This document shows, piece after piece, positions 52,001 through 64,000 of a stretch of DNA of 64,000 nt. Positions within the stretch are counted from its first letter, which is position 1. Each line of letters begins with the position of its first letter. Source of the DNA: Calliopsis andreniformis (taxonomy: Eukaryota > Arthropoda > Insecta > Hymenoptera > Andrenidae). Under the pieces are notes generated by a model. That model was not told the DNA's origin, made no database searches, and worked only from the letters and a program-made list of their open reading frames with translations. Made by a program: the position numbers and the translations under genes. The stretch is from assembly GCF_051401765.1 (NCBI RefSeq), contig NW_027480429.1, forward strand, positions 14,946,157 to 15,010,156. The letters are read 5' to 3'.

Positions 52001-55000
52001 ACCAGGTCGAATAGTTAGGGCCTAAAAAGTCAACGCCAGAAGCATAAAATCCGATATAAATACAACAGCTTTTCCATCGTATGAAACGAATAATTGCAAC
52101 CAGTGTGAGAGTTCTGGTCTTTTCGACGTTCCGGCAACCTAGGCTTCACTCTAGGGTGTTGCTCCACCAGATCGAATAGCTAGGGCCTTAGAAGTCAACG
52201 CCAGGAGCATAATATACAATAAAAATACAACAGTCTTTTCATCGTGTTACAGGAATAATTGCAATAAGCGTGAAAGTAATGATCATTTCCGCGTTGCGGG
52301 CATCCTAGACTTAACTCTGGGGCATTGCGCCTCCAGATCGAATAGTTAGGGTCTAAGAAGTCACTGCCAGAAGCATAAAATACAATATAAATACAACAGC
52401 TTTGCCATCGAATAAAATGAATAATTGCAAACAGTGTGAAAGATATGGTCATTTCTACGTTCCGGGCAACCTAGGCGTCACTCTAGGGCGTTACTCCACC
52501 ACATCTAATAGTTACGGCCTTAGAAGTCAACGCCAGAAGAATAAAATGCAATAAAGATGCAACAGCTTTTGCATCGTATAAAACGAATAATTGCATCCAG
52601 TGTGAAAGTTATGGTCATTTCTACTTCCCGGGCAACATAGGCTTCACCCTAGGGCATTGCTCCAACAGATTGAATAGATAGGACCTTAGAGGTCAATGCC
52701 CGAAGCATAAAATGCAATAAAAGTACAACAGTTTTTCCATCATATAACAGGAATAATTGCAACCAGTTTGAAGTGATGGTCATTTCTTCGTTCCGGGCAA
52801 CTTAGGCTTCACTCTAGGGAGTTGTTCCACCATATCGAACAGTTAGGGCCAAAGAAGTCAACGCCAGAAGCATAAAATGCAATATAAATATGACAGTTTT
52901 TCCATTGTATAAAACGAATAATAGCAACCAGTGTGAAAGTTATGGTCACTTCTTCGTTCCGGGCAACCTAGGCTTCACACTAGGGCGTTGCTCCACCAGA
53001 TCGAATAGTTAGGGCCTTAGAAGTCAACGCCCGAAGCATAAAATACAAAATAAATAAAACAGCATTTCCATCGTATAAAACGAATAATTGCAACCAGTTT
53101 GAAAGTGATGGCCGATTCTACGTTCCGGGAAACCTACGGTTCACTCTAGGGCGTTGCTCCACCAGATCGAACTGTTAGGGCCTAAGAAGGCAACGCCAGA
53201 AGCATAAAATACAATATAAATATAACAGTTTTTCCATCGTATAAAACGAATAATAGCAACCAGTGTGAAAGTTATGGTCATTTCTACTTTCCGGGCAACA
53301 TAGGCTTCACCCTAGGGCATTGCTCCAACAGATTGAATAGATAGGACCTTAGAGGTCAATGCCCGAAGCATAAAATGCAATAAAAGTACAACAGTTTTTC
53401 CATCATATAACAGGAATAATTGCAACCAGTTTGAAGTGATGGTCATTTCTTCGTTCCGGGCAACTTAGGCTTCACTCTAGGGAGTTGTTCCACCATATCG
53501 AACAGTTAGGGCCAAAGAAGTCAACGCCAGAAGCATAAAATGCAATATAAGTATGACAGTTTTTCCATTGTATAAAACGAATAATAGCAACCAGTGTGAA
53601 AGTTATGGTCACTTCTACGTTCCGGGCAACGTAGGTTTCACTCTAGGGCGTTGATCCGCCAGAGGGAATAGTTAGGGCATAAGAAGTCAACGCCAGAAGC
53701 ATAAAATACAGAGTAAATAAAACAGTCTTTCCATCGTATAAAACGAATAATTGCTACCAGTGTGAAAGTTATGGTCATTTCTACGTTCCGCGCAACCTAG
53801 GCTTCACCCCAGGGCGTTGTTCCACCAGATCGAATAGTTAGGGCCTAAGAAGTCAACGCCAGAAGCATAAAATACGATATAAATAGAACAGCTTTTCCAT
53901 CGTATAAAACGAATAATTGCAACCAGTGTGGAAGTTATGGTCATTTCTACGTTCCGGGCAACCTAGGCGTCACTCTAGGGCGTTGCTCCACCACATCTAA
54001 TAGCTACGGCCTTAGAAGTCAACGCCAGAAGAATAAAATGCAATAAAGATGCAACAGCTTTTGCATCGTATAAAACGAATAATTGCATCCAGTGTGAAAG
54101 TTATGGTCATTTCTACTTTCCGGGCAACATAGGCTTCACCCTAGGGCATTGCTCCAACAGATTGAATAGATAGGACCTTAGAGGTCAATGCCCGAAGCAT
54201 AAAATGCAATAAAAGTACAACAGTTTTTCCATCATATAACAGGAATAATTGCAACCAGTTTGAAGTGATGGTCATTTCTTCGTTCCGGGCAACTTAGGCT
54301 TCACTCTAGGGAGTTGTTCCACCATATCGAACAGTTAGGGCCAAAGAAGTCAACGCCAGAAGCATAAAATGCAATATAAATATGACAGTTTCTCCATTGT
54401 ATAAAACGAATAATAGCAACCAGTGTGAAAGTTATGGTCACTTCTTCGTTCCGGGCAAAATAGGCTTCACACTAGGGCGTTGCTCCACCAGATCGAATAG
54501 TTAGGGCCTTAGAAGTCAACGCCCGAAGCATAAAATACAAAATAAATAAAACAGCATTTCCATCGTATAAAACAAATAATTGCAACCTGTTTGAAAGTGA
54601 TGGTCATTTCTACGTACGGGGCAACCTAGGCTTCACTCTAGGGCGTTGCTCCACCAGATCGAATAGCTACGGCCTCAGAAGTCAACGCCCGAAGCATAAA
54701 ATGCAATAAATGTACAACAGTGTTTCCATCATATAACAGGAATAATTGCAACCAGTTTGAAAGTGATGGCCGATTCTACGTTCCGGGAAACCTACGGTTC
54801 ACTCTAGGGCGTTGCTCCACCAGATCGAACTGTTAGGGCCTAAGAAGGCAACGCCAGAAGCATAAAATACAATATAAATATAACAGTTTTTCCATCGTAT
54901 AAAACGAATAATAGCAACCAGTGTGAAAGTTATGGTCATTTCTACGTTCCGGGCAACCTAGGCTTCACCCAAGGACGTTGTTTAACCAGATCGAATAGCT

Positions 55001-55090
55001 AGGGCCTAAGAAGTGAACGCCAGCAGCATAACGAACAATATAAATACAACAGTTTTTCCATCATATAAAACGAATAATTGCAATCAGTAT
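46005..55090 (+). repeat. Mosaic satellite region reusing blocks from the large duplication
   Basis: About 55 monomers. 46840-47880 matches 43024-44060 (offset 3816 for the start). 47950-48720 matches 44640-45410 and 34680-35450. 51840-52620 matches 43880-44660 (landmarks 52195/44230, offset 7965). A block with a two-base deletion (TTTGAAGTGATGG) recurs at about 48120, 52770, 53430 and 54260. The part at 48.7-51.4 kb is more mixed, with a short local repeat whose CATCACACGAAGC monomer lies near 49538 and 49870. Confidence 0.8.
48872..49037 (+). repeat. Example full-length satellite monomer, 166 bp
   Basis: One complete monomer, from one GAAGTCAACGCC landmark to the next, exactly 166 bases. 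It shows the standard order: GAAGTCAACGCCAGAAGCAT, the AT-rich block, the T5 run, AATAATTGCAACCA, a GTGTGAAAG-type block, GGTCATTTCTACGT, GGGCAACCTAGGCTTCAC, TAGGGCGTTGC and ATCGAATAG. The length is close to the DNA of one nucleosome core plus a short linker. Confidence 0.95.
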
Positions 55091-58000
55091 GAAAGTTATG
55101 GTCATTTCTACGTTCCGGGCAACCTAGGCTTCACTCTATGGCGTTCTTCCACCACATCGAATAGCTACGGCCTCAGATGTCAACGCCTGAAGCATAAAAT
55201 ACAATAAAAATACAACAGTCTTTCCATCCTATAACAGGAATAATTGTAACCCGTGTGAAAGTGATGGTCATTTCTACGTTCCGGGCAACCTAGGCCTCAC
55301 TGTATGGCGTTCTTCCTCCACATCGAATAGCTACGGCCTCAGAAGTCAACGCCTGAAGCATAAAATACAATAAAAATACAACAGTCTTTCCATACTATAA
55401 CAGGAATAATTGCAACCCGTGTGAAAGTGATGGTCATTTGTACGTTCCAGGCAACCTAGGCATCACTCTAGGGCGTTGCTCCACCAGATCGAATAGTTAG
55501 GGCCTTAGAAGTCAACGCCCGAAGCATAAAATACAAAATAAATAGAACAGTTTTTCCATCGTATAAAACGAATAATTGCAACCAGTGTTAAGGTAATGGT
55601 CATTTCTACGTTCCGGGCAACGTAGGTTTCACTCTAGGGCGTTGATCCGCCAGAGGGAGTAGTTAGGGCATAAGAAGTCAACGCCAGAAGCATAAAATAC
55701 AATATAAATAAAACAGTTTTTCCATCGTATGAAACGAATAATTGCTACCAGTGTGAAAGTTATGGTCATTTCTACGTTCCGCGCAACCTAGGCTTCACCC
55801 TAGGGCGTTGTTCCACCAGATCGTATAGTTAGGGCCTTAGAAGTCAACGCCCGAAGCATAAAATACAAAATAAATGGAACAGCTTTTCCATCGTATAAAA
55901 CGAATAATTGCAACCAGTGTGAAAGTAATAGTCATTTCTACGTTCCGGGCAACGTAGGTTTCACTCTAGGGCGTTGATCCGCCAGAGGGAATAGTTAGGG
56001 CATAAGAAGTCAACGCCAGAAGCATAAAATACAAAGTAAATAAAACAGTCTTTCCATCGTATAAAACGAATAATTGCTACCAGTGTGAAAGTTATGGTCA
56101 TTTCTACGTTACGCGCAACCTAGGCTTCACCCCAGGGCGTTGTTCCACCAGATCGAATAGTTAGGGCCTAAGAAGTCAACGCCAGAAGCATAAAATACGA
56201 TATAAATAGAACAGCTTTTCCATCGTATAAAACGAATAATTGCTACCAGTGTGGAAGTTATGGTCATTTCAACGTTCCTGGCAACCTAGGCGTCACTCTA
56301 GGGCGTTGCTGCACCACATCTGATAGCTACGGCCTTAGAAGTCAACGCCGGAAGCATAAAATACCATATAAATACAACAGCTTTGCCATCGTATAAAATG
56401 AATAATTGCAAACAGTGTGAAGGTAATGGTCATTTCTACGTTCCGAGAAACCTAGGCTTCACTCTAGGGCGTTGCGCCCCCTGATCGAATAGTTAGGGCC
56501 TTAGAAGTCAACGCCAGAAGCATTAAATACAATAAAGATGCAACAGTTTTTCCATCGTATAACAGGAATAACTGCAGCCAGTGTGAAAATGATGGTCATT
56601 TCTATGTTCCGGTCAACCCAGACTTCACTCTAGGGCGTTGTTCCACCAGATCGAAAAGTTAGGGCCTAAGAAGTCAACGCCAGAAGCATAAAATACGATA
56701 TAAATACAACAGCTTTTCCATCGTATAAAATGAATAATTGCAGCCTGTGTGAAGGTTATGTTCATATCTACGTTCCGGGCAACCTAGGCTTCACTGTAGG
56801 GTGTTGCTCCACCAGATCCAATAGGTAGGGCCATAGAAGACATCACACGAAGCATAAAATACAATAAATAAACAAGAGTTTTTCCACCGTATAACAGGAA
56901 TAATTGCAACCAGTGTGAAAATGATGGTCATTTCTACGTTCCGGGCAACCTAGGCTTCACTCTAGGGCGTTGCTCCACCAGATCGAATAGTTAGTGCCTC
57001 AGAAGGCAACGCCGGAAGCCTAATAGACAATATAAATATAACAGTTTTTCCATCGTATAAAACGAATAATAGCATTCAGTGTGAAAGTTATGGCCATTTC
57101 GAGGCTCCGGGCTACCTAGGCTGCACTCTAGGGCGTTGCTCCATCAGATCGAATTGGTAGGGCCATAGAAGTCAAAGCCAGAAGCATAAAATACAATAAA
57201 AATGCAATAGTTTTTCCTTCGTATAGCATGACTAATTGCAACCAGTGCGTAAGTAATGATCATTTCTACGTTCCGGGCAACCTAGGCTTCACTCTAGGGC
57301 GTTGCTCCACCAGATCAAACAGTCAGGGCCTTAGAAGTCAACGCGCGAAGCATAAAATACAAAATAAATAGAACAGTTTTTCCATCGTATAAAACGAATA
57401 ATAGCAACCAGTGTGAAAGTTATGGTCATTTCTACGTTCCGGGCAACCTAGGCTCCACCGCAGGGCGTTGTTCCACCAGATCGAGTAGATAGGGCCTAAG
57501 AAGTGAACGCCAGCAGCATAAAATACAATATAAATACAACAGTTTTCCATCATATAAAACGAATGATTGCAACCAGTATGAAAGTTCTGGTCATTTCTAC
57601 GTTCCGGGCAACCTAGGCTTCACTCTATGGCGTTCTTCCACCACATCGAATAGCTACGGCCTCAGAAGTCAACGCCTGAAGCATAAAATACAATACAAAT
57701 ACAACAGTCTTTCCATCCTATAACAGGAATAATTGCAACCCGTGTGAAAGTGATGGTCATTTCTACGTTCCGGGCAACCTAGGCTTCACTCTATGGCGTT
57801 CTTCCACCACATCGAATAGCTACGGCCTCAGAAGTCAACGCCTGAAGCATAAAATACAATAAAAATACAACAGTCTTTCCATCCTATAACAGGAATAATT
57901 GCAACCCGTGTGAAAGTGATGGTCATTTCTACGTTCCGGGCAACCTCGGCTTCACTCTAGGGCGTTGCTCCACCAGATCAAACAGTTAGGGCCTTAGAAG

Positions 58001-59240
58001 TCAACGCCAGAAGCATAAGATACAGTATAAATATAACAGTTTTTCCATCGTATAGAACGAATAATAGCAACCAGTGCGAAAGTTATGGTCATTTCTACGT
58101 TCCGGGCAACCTAGGCTTCACCCAAGGGCGTTGTTTAACCAGATCGAATAGCTAGGGCCTTAGAAGTCAACGCCAGAAGCATAAGATACAGTATAAATAT
58201 AACAGTTTTTCCATCGTATAGAACGAATAATAGCAACCAGTATGAAAGTTATGGTCATTTCTACGTTCCGGGCAACCTAGGCTTCACTCTATGGCGTTCT
58301 TCCACCACATCGAATAGCTACGGCCTCAGAAGTCAACGCCCGAAGCATAAAATGCAATAAAAGTACAACAGTGTTTCCATCATATAACAGGCATAATTGC
58401 AACCAGTTTGAAAGTGATGGCCGATTCTACGTTCCGGGCAACCTAGGCTTCACTCTAGGGCGTTGCTCCACCAGATCGAACTGTTAGGGCCTAAGAAGGC
58501 AACGCCAGAGGCATAAAATACAATATAAATATAACAGTTTTTCCATCATATAAAACGAATAATTGCAACCAGTATGAAAGTTATGGTCATTTCTACGTTC
58601 CGGGCAACTTAGGCTTCACTCTATGGCGTTCTTCCACCACATCGAATAGCTACGGCCTCAGATGTCAACGCCTGAAGCATAAAATACAATAAAAATACAA
58701 CAGTCTTTCCATCCTATAACAGGAATAATTGCAACCCGTGTGAAAGTGGTGGTCATTTCTACGTTCCGGGCAACCTAGGCCTCACTGTATGGCGTTCTTC
58801 CTCCACATCGAATAGGTACGGCCTCAGAAGTCAACGCCTGAAGCATAAAATACAATAAAAATACAACAGTCTTTCCATAGTATAACAGGAATAATTGCAA
58901 CCCGTGTGAATGTGATGGTCATTTGTACGTTCCAGGCAACCTAGGCTTCACTCTAGGGCGTTGCTCCACCAGATCGAATAGTTAGGGCCTTAGAAGTCAA
59001 CGCCCGAAGCATAAAATACAAAATAAATGGAACAGTTTTTCCATCGTATAAAACGAATAATTGCAACCAGTGTGAAGGTAATGGTCTTTTCTACGTTCCG
59101 GGCAACGTAGGTTTCACTCAAGGGCGTTGATCCGCCAGAGGGAATAGTTAGGGCATAAGAAGTCAACGCCAGAAGCATAAAATACAAAGTAAATAACACA
59201 GTCTTTCCATCGTATAAAACGAATAATTGCTACCAGTGTG
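55090..59240 (+). repeat. 25-monomer tandem duplication, copy 1 (4149 bp)
   Basis: TAATTGTAACCCG at 55241 recurs at 59390 (offset 4149), and GTGAACGCCAGCAGC at 57503 recurs at 61652 (offset 4149). From about 57.77 kb the offset drops to 3984 (for example 57997/61981), so copy 2 lacks one monomer there. Uncommon variants are shared by both copies, such as GTTTAACCAG at about 58132 and 62116, CATCACACGAAGC, and GCGCCCCCTGATC. Confidence 0.9.
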
Positions 59241-62200
59241 AAAGTTATGGTCATTTCTACGTTCCGGGCAACCTAGGCTTCACTCTATAGCGTTCTTCCA
59301 CCACATCGAATAGCTACGGCCTCAGATGTCAACGCCTGAAGCATAAAATACAATAAAAATACAACAGTCTTTCCATCCTATAACAGGAATAATTGTAACC
59401 CGTGTGAAAGTGATGGTCATTTCTACGTTCCGGGCAACCTAGGCCTCACTGTATGGCGTTCTTCCTCCACATCGAATAGCTACGGCCTCAGAAGTCAACG
59501 CCTGAAGCATAAAATACAATAAAAATACAACAGTCTTTCCATACTATAACAGGAATAATTGCAACCCGTGTGAAAGTGATGGTCATTTGTACGTTCCAGG
59601 CAACCTAGGCTTCACTCTAGGGCGTTGCTCCACCAGATCGAATAGTTAGGGCCTTAGAAGTCAACGCCCGAAGCATAAAATACAAAATAAATAGAACAGT
59701 TTTTCCATCGTATAAAACGAATAATTGCAACCAGTGTTAAGGTAATGGTCATTTCTACGTTCCGGGAAACGTAGGTTTCACTCTAGGGCGTTGATCCGCC
59801 AGAGGGAGTAGTTAGGGCATAAGAAGTCAACGACAGAAGCATAAAATACAATATAAATAAAACAGTTTTTCCATCGTATGAAACGAATAATTGCTACCAG
59901 TGTGAAAGTTATGGTCATTTCTACGTTCCGCGCAACCTAGGCTTCACCCTAGGGCGTTGTTCCACCAGATCGTATAGTTAGGGCCTTAGAAGTCAACGCC
60001 CGAAGCATAAAATACAAAATAAATGGAACAGCTTTTCCATCGTATAAAACGAATAATTGCAACCAGTGTGAAAGTAATAGTCATTTCTACGTTCCGGGCA
60101 ACGTAGGTTTCACTCTAGGGCGTTGATCCGCCAGAGGGAATAGTTAGGGCATAAGAAGTCAACGCCAGAAGCATAAAATACAAAGTAAATAAAACAGTCT
60201 TTCCATCATATAAAACGAATAATTGCTACCAGTGTGAAAGTTATGGTCATTTCTACGTTACGCGCAACCTAGGCTTCACCCCAGGGCGTTGTTCCACCAG
60301 ATGGAATAGTTAGGGCCTAAGAAGTCAACGCCAGAAGCATAAAATACGATATAAATAGAACAGCTTTTCCATCGTATAAAACGAATAATTGCTACCAGTG
60401 TGGAAGCTATGGTCATTTCAACGTTCCTGGCAACCTAGGCGTCACTCTAGGGCGTTGCTGCACCACATCTGATAGCTACGGCCTTAGAAGTCAACGCCGG
60501 AAGCATAAAATACCATATAAATACAACAGCTTTGCCATCGTATAAAATGAATAATTGCAAACAGTGTGAAGGTAATGGTCATTTCTACGTTCCGAGAAAC
60601 CTAGGCTTCACTCTAGGGCGTTGCGCCCCCTGATCGAATAGTTAGGGCCTTAGAAGTCAACGCCAGAAGCATTAAATACAATAAAGATGCAACAGTTTTT
60701 CCATCGTATAACAGGAATAACTGCAGCCAGTGTGAAAATGATGGTCATTTCTATGTTCCGGTCAACCCAGACTTCACTCTAGGGCGTTGTTCCACCAGAT
60801 CGAAAAGTTAGGGCCTAAGAAGTCAACGCCAGAAGCATAAAATACGATATAAATACAACAGCTTTTCCATCGTATAAAATGAATAATTGCAGCCTGTGTG
60901 AAGGTTATGTTCATATCTACGTTCCGGGCAACCTAGGCTTCACTGTAGGGTGTTGCTCCACCAGATCCAATAGGTAGGGCCATAGAAGACATCACACGAA
61001 GCATAAAATACAATAAATAAACAAGAGTTTTTCCACCGTATAACAGGAATAATTGCAACCCGTGTGAAAGTGATGGTCATTTCTACGTTCCGGGCAATCT
61101 CGGCTTCACTCTAGGGCGTTGCTCCACCAGATCGAATAGTTAGTGCCTTAGAAGGCAACGCCAGAAGCATAATATACAATATAAATATAACAGTTTTTCC
61201 ATCGTATAAAACGAATAATAGCATTCAGTGTGAAAGTTATGGCCATTTCGAGGCTCCGGGCTACCTAGGCTACACTCTAGGGCGTTGCTCCACCAGGTCG
61301 AATAGGTAGGGCCATAGAAGTCAACGCCAGAAGCATAAAATGCAATAAAAATGCAATAGTTTTTCCATCGTATAGCATGACTAATTGCAACCAGTGCGAA
61401 AGTAATGATCATTTCTACGTTCCGGGCAACCTAGGCTTCACTCAATGGCGTTGCTCCACAAGATCAAACAGTTAGGGCCTTAGAAGTCAACGCCGGAAGC
61501 ATAAAATACAGAACATATAGAACAGTTTTTCAATCGTATAAAACGAATAATAGCAACCAGTGTGAAAGTTATGGTCATTTCTACGTTCCGGGCAACCTAG
61601 GCTTCACCCCAGGGCGTTGTTCCACCAGATCGAATAGTTAGGGCCTAAGAAGTGAACGCCAGCAGCATAAAATACAATATAAATACAACAGTTCTTCCAT
61701 CATATAAAACGAATGATTGCAACCAGTATGAAAGTTCTGGTCATTTCTACGTTCCGGGCAACCTAGGCTTCACTCTATGGCGTTCTTCCACCACATCGAA
61801 TAGCTACGGCCTCAGAAGTCAACGCCTGAAGCATAAAATACAATAAAAATACAACAGTCTTTCCATCCTATAACAGGAATAATTGCAACCCGTGTGAAAG
61901 TGATGGTCATTTCTACGTTCCGGGCAACCTCGGCTTCACTCTAGGGCGTTGCTCCACCAGATCAAACAGTTAGGGCCTTAGAAGTCAACGCCAGAAGCAT
62001 AAGATACAGTATAAATATAACAGTTTTTCCATCGTATAGAACGAATAATAGCAACCAGTGCGAAAGTTATGGTCATTTCTACGTTCCGGGCAACCTAGGC
62101 TTCACCCAAGGGCGTTGTTTAACCAGATCGAATAGCTAGGGCCTTAGAAGTCAACGCCAGAAGCATAAGATACAGTATAAATATAACAGTTTTTCCATCG

Positions 62201-63020
62201 TATAGAACGAATAATAGCAACCAGTATGAAAGTTATGGTCATTTCTACGTTCCGGGCAACCTAGGCTTCACTCTATGGCGTTCTTCCACCACATCGAATA
62301 GCTACGGCCTCAGAAGTCAACGCCCGAAGCATAAAATGCAATAAAAGTACAACAGTGTTTCCATCATATAACAGGCATAATTGCAACCAGTTTGAAAGTG
62401 ATGGCCGATTCTACGTTCCGGGCAACCTAGGCTTCACTCTAGGGCGTTGCTCCACCAGATCGAACTGTTAGGGCCTAAGAAGGCAACGCCAGAGGCATAA
62501 AATACAATATAAATATAACAGTTTTTCCATCATATAAAACGAATAATTGCAACCAGTATGAAAGTTATGGTCATTTCTACGTTCCGGGCAACCTAGGCTT
62601 CACTCTATGGCGTTCTTCCACCACATCGAATAGCTACGGCCTCAGATGTCAACGCCTGAAGCATAAAATACAATAAAAATACAACAGTCTTTCCATCCTA
62701 TAACAGGAATAATTGCAACCCGTGTGAAAGTGGTGGTCATTTCTACGTTCCGGGCAACCTAGGCCTCACTGTATGGCGTTCTTCCTCCACATCGAATAGG
62801 TACGGCCTCAGAAGTCAACGCCTGAAGCATAAAATACAATAAAAATACAACAGTCTTTCCATAGTATAACAGGAATAATTGCAACCCGTGTGAATGTGAT
62901 GGTCATTTGTACGTTCCAGGCAACCTAGGCTTCACTCTAGGGCGTTGCTCCACCAGATCGAATAGTTATGGCCTTAGAAGTCAACGCCCGAAGCATAAAA
63001 TACAAAATAAATAGAACAGT
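59240..63020 (+). repeat. 25-monomer tandem duplication, copy 2 (one monomer shorter)
   Basis: Follows copy 1 directly and matches it in order to about 63020, with few substitutions. Examples are CTCTATAGCG versus CTCTATGGCG at the start, and a TAGTGCCTCAG monomer near 56993 versus TAGTGCCTTAG near 61140. The loss of one monomer near 61.9 kb is the main structural difference. Confidence 0.9.
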
Positions 63021-64000
63021 TTTTCCATCGTATGAAACGAATAATTGCTACCAGTGTGAAAGTTATGGTCATTTCTACGTTCCGGGCAACCTAGGCTTCA
63101 CCCCAGGGCGTTGTTCCACCAGATCGAATAGTTAGGGCCTAAGAAGTCAACGCCAGAAGCATAAAATACGATATAAATAGAACAGCTTTTCCATCGTATA
63201 AAACGAATAATTGCAACCAGTGTGGAAGTTATGGTCATTTCTACGTTCCGGGCAACCTAGGATTCACTCTAGGGCGTTGCTCGACCAGATCGAATAACTA
63301 GGGCCTTAGAAGTCAACGCCTGAAGTATAAAATACAATAAAAATACAACAGTCTTTCCATCCTATAACAGGAATAATTGCAACCCGTGTGAAAGTGATGG
63401 TCATTTCTACGTTCCAGGTTACCTAGGCTTCACCCTAGAGCGTTTCTCCACCAGATCGATTAGTTAGGTCCTCAGAAGTCAACGCAGGAAGCATAAAATA
63501 CGATATAAATGCAACAGCTTTTCCATCGTATAAAACGAATAATTGCAACCAGTGAGGAAGTTATGGTCATTTCTACGTTCCGGGCAACCTAGGCTTCACT
63601 CTAGGGCGTTGCTCGACCAGATCGAATAGCTAGGGCCTAAGAAGTCAACGCCAGAAGCATAAAATACAACATAAATACAACAGATTTTCCATCGTATATA
63701 ATGTATATTTGCAAACAGTGTGAAAGTAATGGTCATTTCTACGTACCGGGCAACCTAGGCTCCACTCTCGGGCGTTGTTCCACCAAATCGAATAGCTAGG
63801 GCCTTAGAAGTCAACGCCAGAAGCATAAAATACAATATAAGTACAAAAGTCTTTCCATCGTATAAAACGAATAATTGCTACCAGTGTGGAAGTTATGGTC
63901 ATTTCAACGTTCCGGGCAACCTAGGCTTCACTCTAGGGCGTTGCTCCACCAAATCGAATAGCTAGGGCCTTAGAAGTCAACGCCCGAAGCACAAAATACA
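63020..64000 (+). repeat. Satellite tail running off the window
   Basis: About six monomers of mixed class with no local higher-order unit visible in the short length. The array is cut by the window edge in the AT-rich part of a monomer, so it continues beyond. Confidence 0.9.

Larger units (their letters stand above)
6741..64000 (+). repeat. 166-bp satellite array, right segment with higher-order structure
   Basis: About 345 head-to-tail monomers in the same orientation and phase as the left segment, running off the right edge. No non-satellite insertion occurs in this 57 kb. Monomers fall into recognisable classes, for example GCTACCAGTGTAAAAG versus GCAACCAGTGTGAAAG, and TATAACAGGAATAA versus TATAAAACGAATAA. 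The order of classes repeats at several scales, described in the entries below. Open frames of 60-118 codons on both strands recur only because the monomer recurs. No gene is supported anywhere in this segment. Confidence 0.97.

Noticed and set aside
7702..61412. Recurring open frames on the minus strand of about 80-94 codons, hydrophobic with many aromatic residues
   Set aside because: They are the same satellite sequence read on the reverse strand. They vary freely, are interrupted in many monomers, and have no codon-level constraint visible. Repetition of the ORF only reflects repetition of the DNA.
19169..61846. Recurring plus-strand open frames of 60-118 codons beginning MNARSIK-, MNAS- or MQQFFHR-
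   Set aside because: Each spans one to two monomers, and 166 bp is not divisible by three, so the frame is lost from one monomer to the next. Many copies have stops or start-codon loss. No promoter or known domain is present.
1..64000. CRISPR array
   Set aside because: The repeat is a contiguous 166-bp tandem monomer with no short conserved repeats separated by unique spacers, and no cas-like genes are present.
1..64000. Telomeric repeat, from TTAGG/TTAGGG in each monomer
   Set aside because: Only one copy occurs per 166-bp monomer and it is never in tandem. It is part of the TTAGGGCC block and often mutated.

Overview
The window is almost entirely one tandem satellite DNA array, interrupted once by a damaged LTR retrotransposon. 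The monomer is 166 bp. I counted it directly in a full copy at 48872-49037, and it is consistent with the spacing of recurring landmarks across the window. About 61.3 kb of satellite corresponds to roughly 369 monomers, all in the same orientation, and the array runs off both ends of the window. I see no cellular gene, tRNA, rRNA or CRISPR array. The organism is a eukaryote. The Ty3/Gypsy-type integrase and the 258-bp LTR would suit an arthropod, perhaps an insect, but nothing here identifies the species.

Layout: 1-4035 is satellite with no simple short higher-order period. 4036-6740 (to 6743 counting the LTR end) is a 5'-truncated Ty3/Gypsy element: the C-terminal part of pol with a complete integrase, about 1.1 kb of unassigned 3' sequence, a polypurine tract and one complete 3' LTR. 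6741-64000 is satellite again, in the same phase.

The right-hand array has a layered higher-order structure. There are 8-monomer (about 1328 bp) units in an A-A-B-B arrangement at about 10.5-15.6 kb. A 10-monomer (1659 bp) unit is present in about 2.8 copies at about 19.6-24.3 kb. A segmental tandem duplication of about 52 monomers covers about 27.3-36.0 kb and about 36.0-46.0 kb, and whole-monomer insertions and deletions have since edited it. A mosaic at about 46-55 kb reuses the same blocks. A 25-monomer (4149 bp) tandem duplication occupies about 55.1-63.0 kb. Almost every length change is close to a whole number of monomers, as expected for unequal exchange or replication slippage in register.

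The two most interesting observations are the nested, monomer-quantised duplication history and the retroelement junctions. The element has a perfect LTR 3' end, but its left end is truncated and carries a long near-perfect hairpin. No target-site duplication is visible, no satellite base is missing, and 3 bp are shared at the right junction. Together these suggest capture of an incomplete cDNA at a break in the array rather than normal integration. A centromeric or pericentromeric role for the array is plausible but is inference only.
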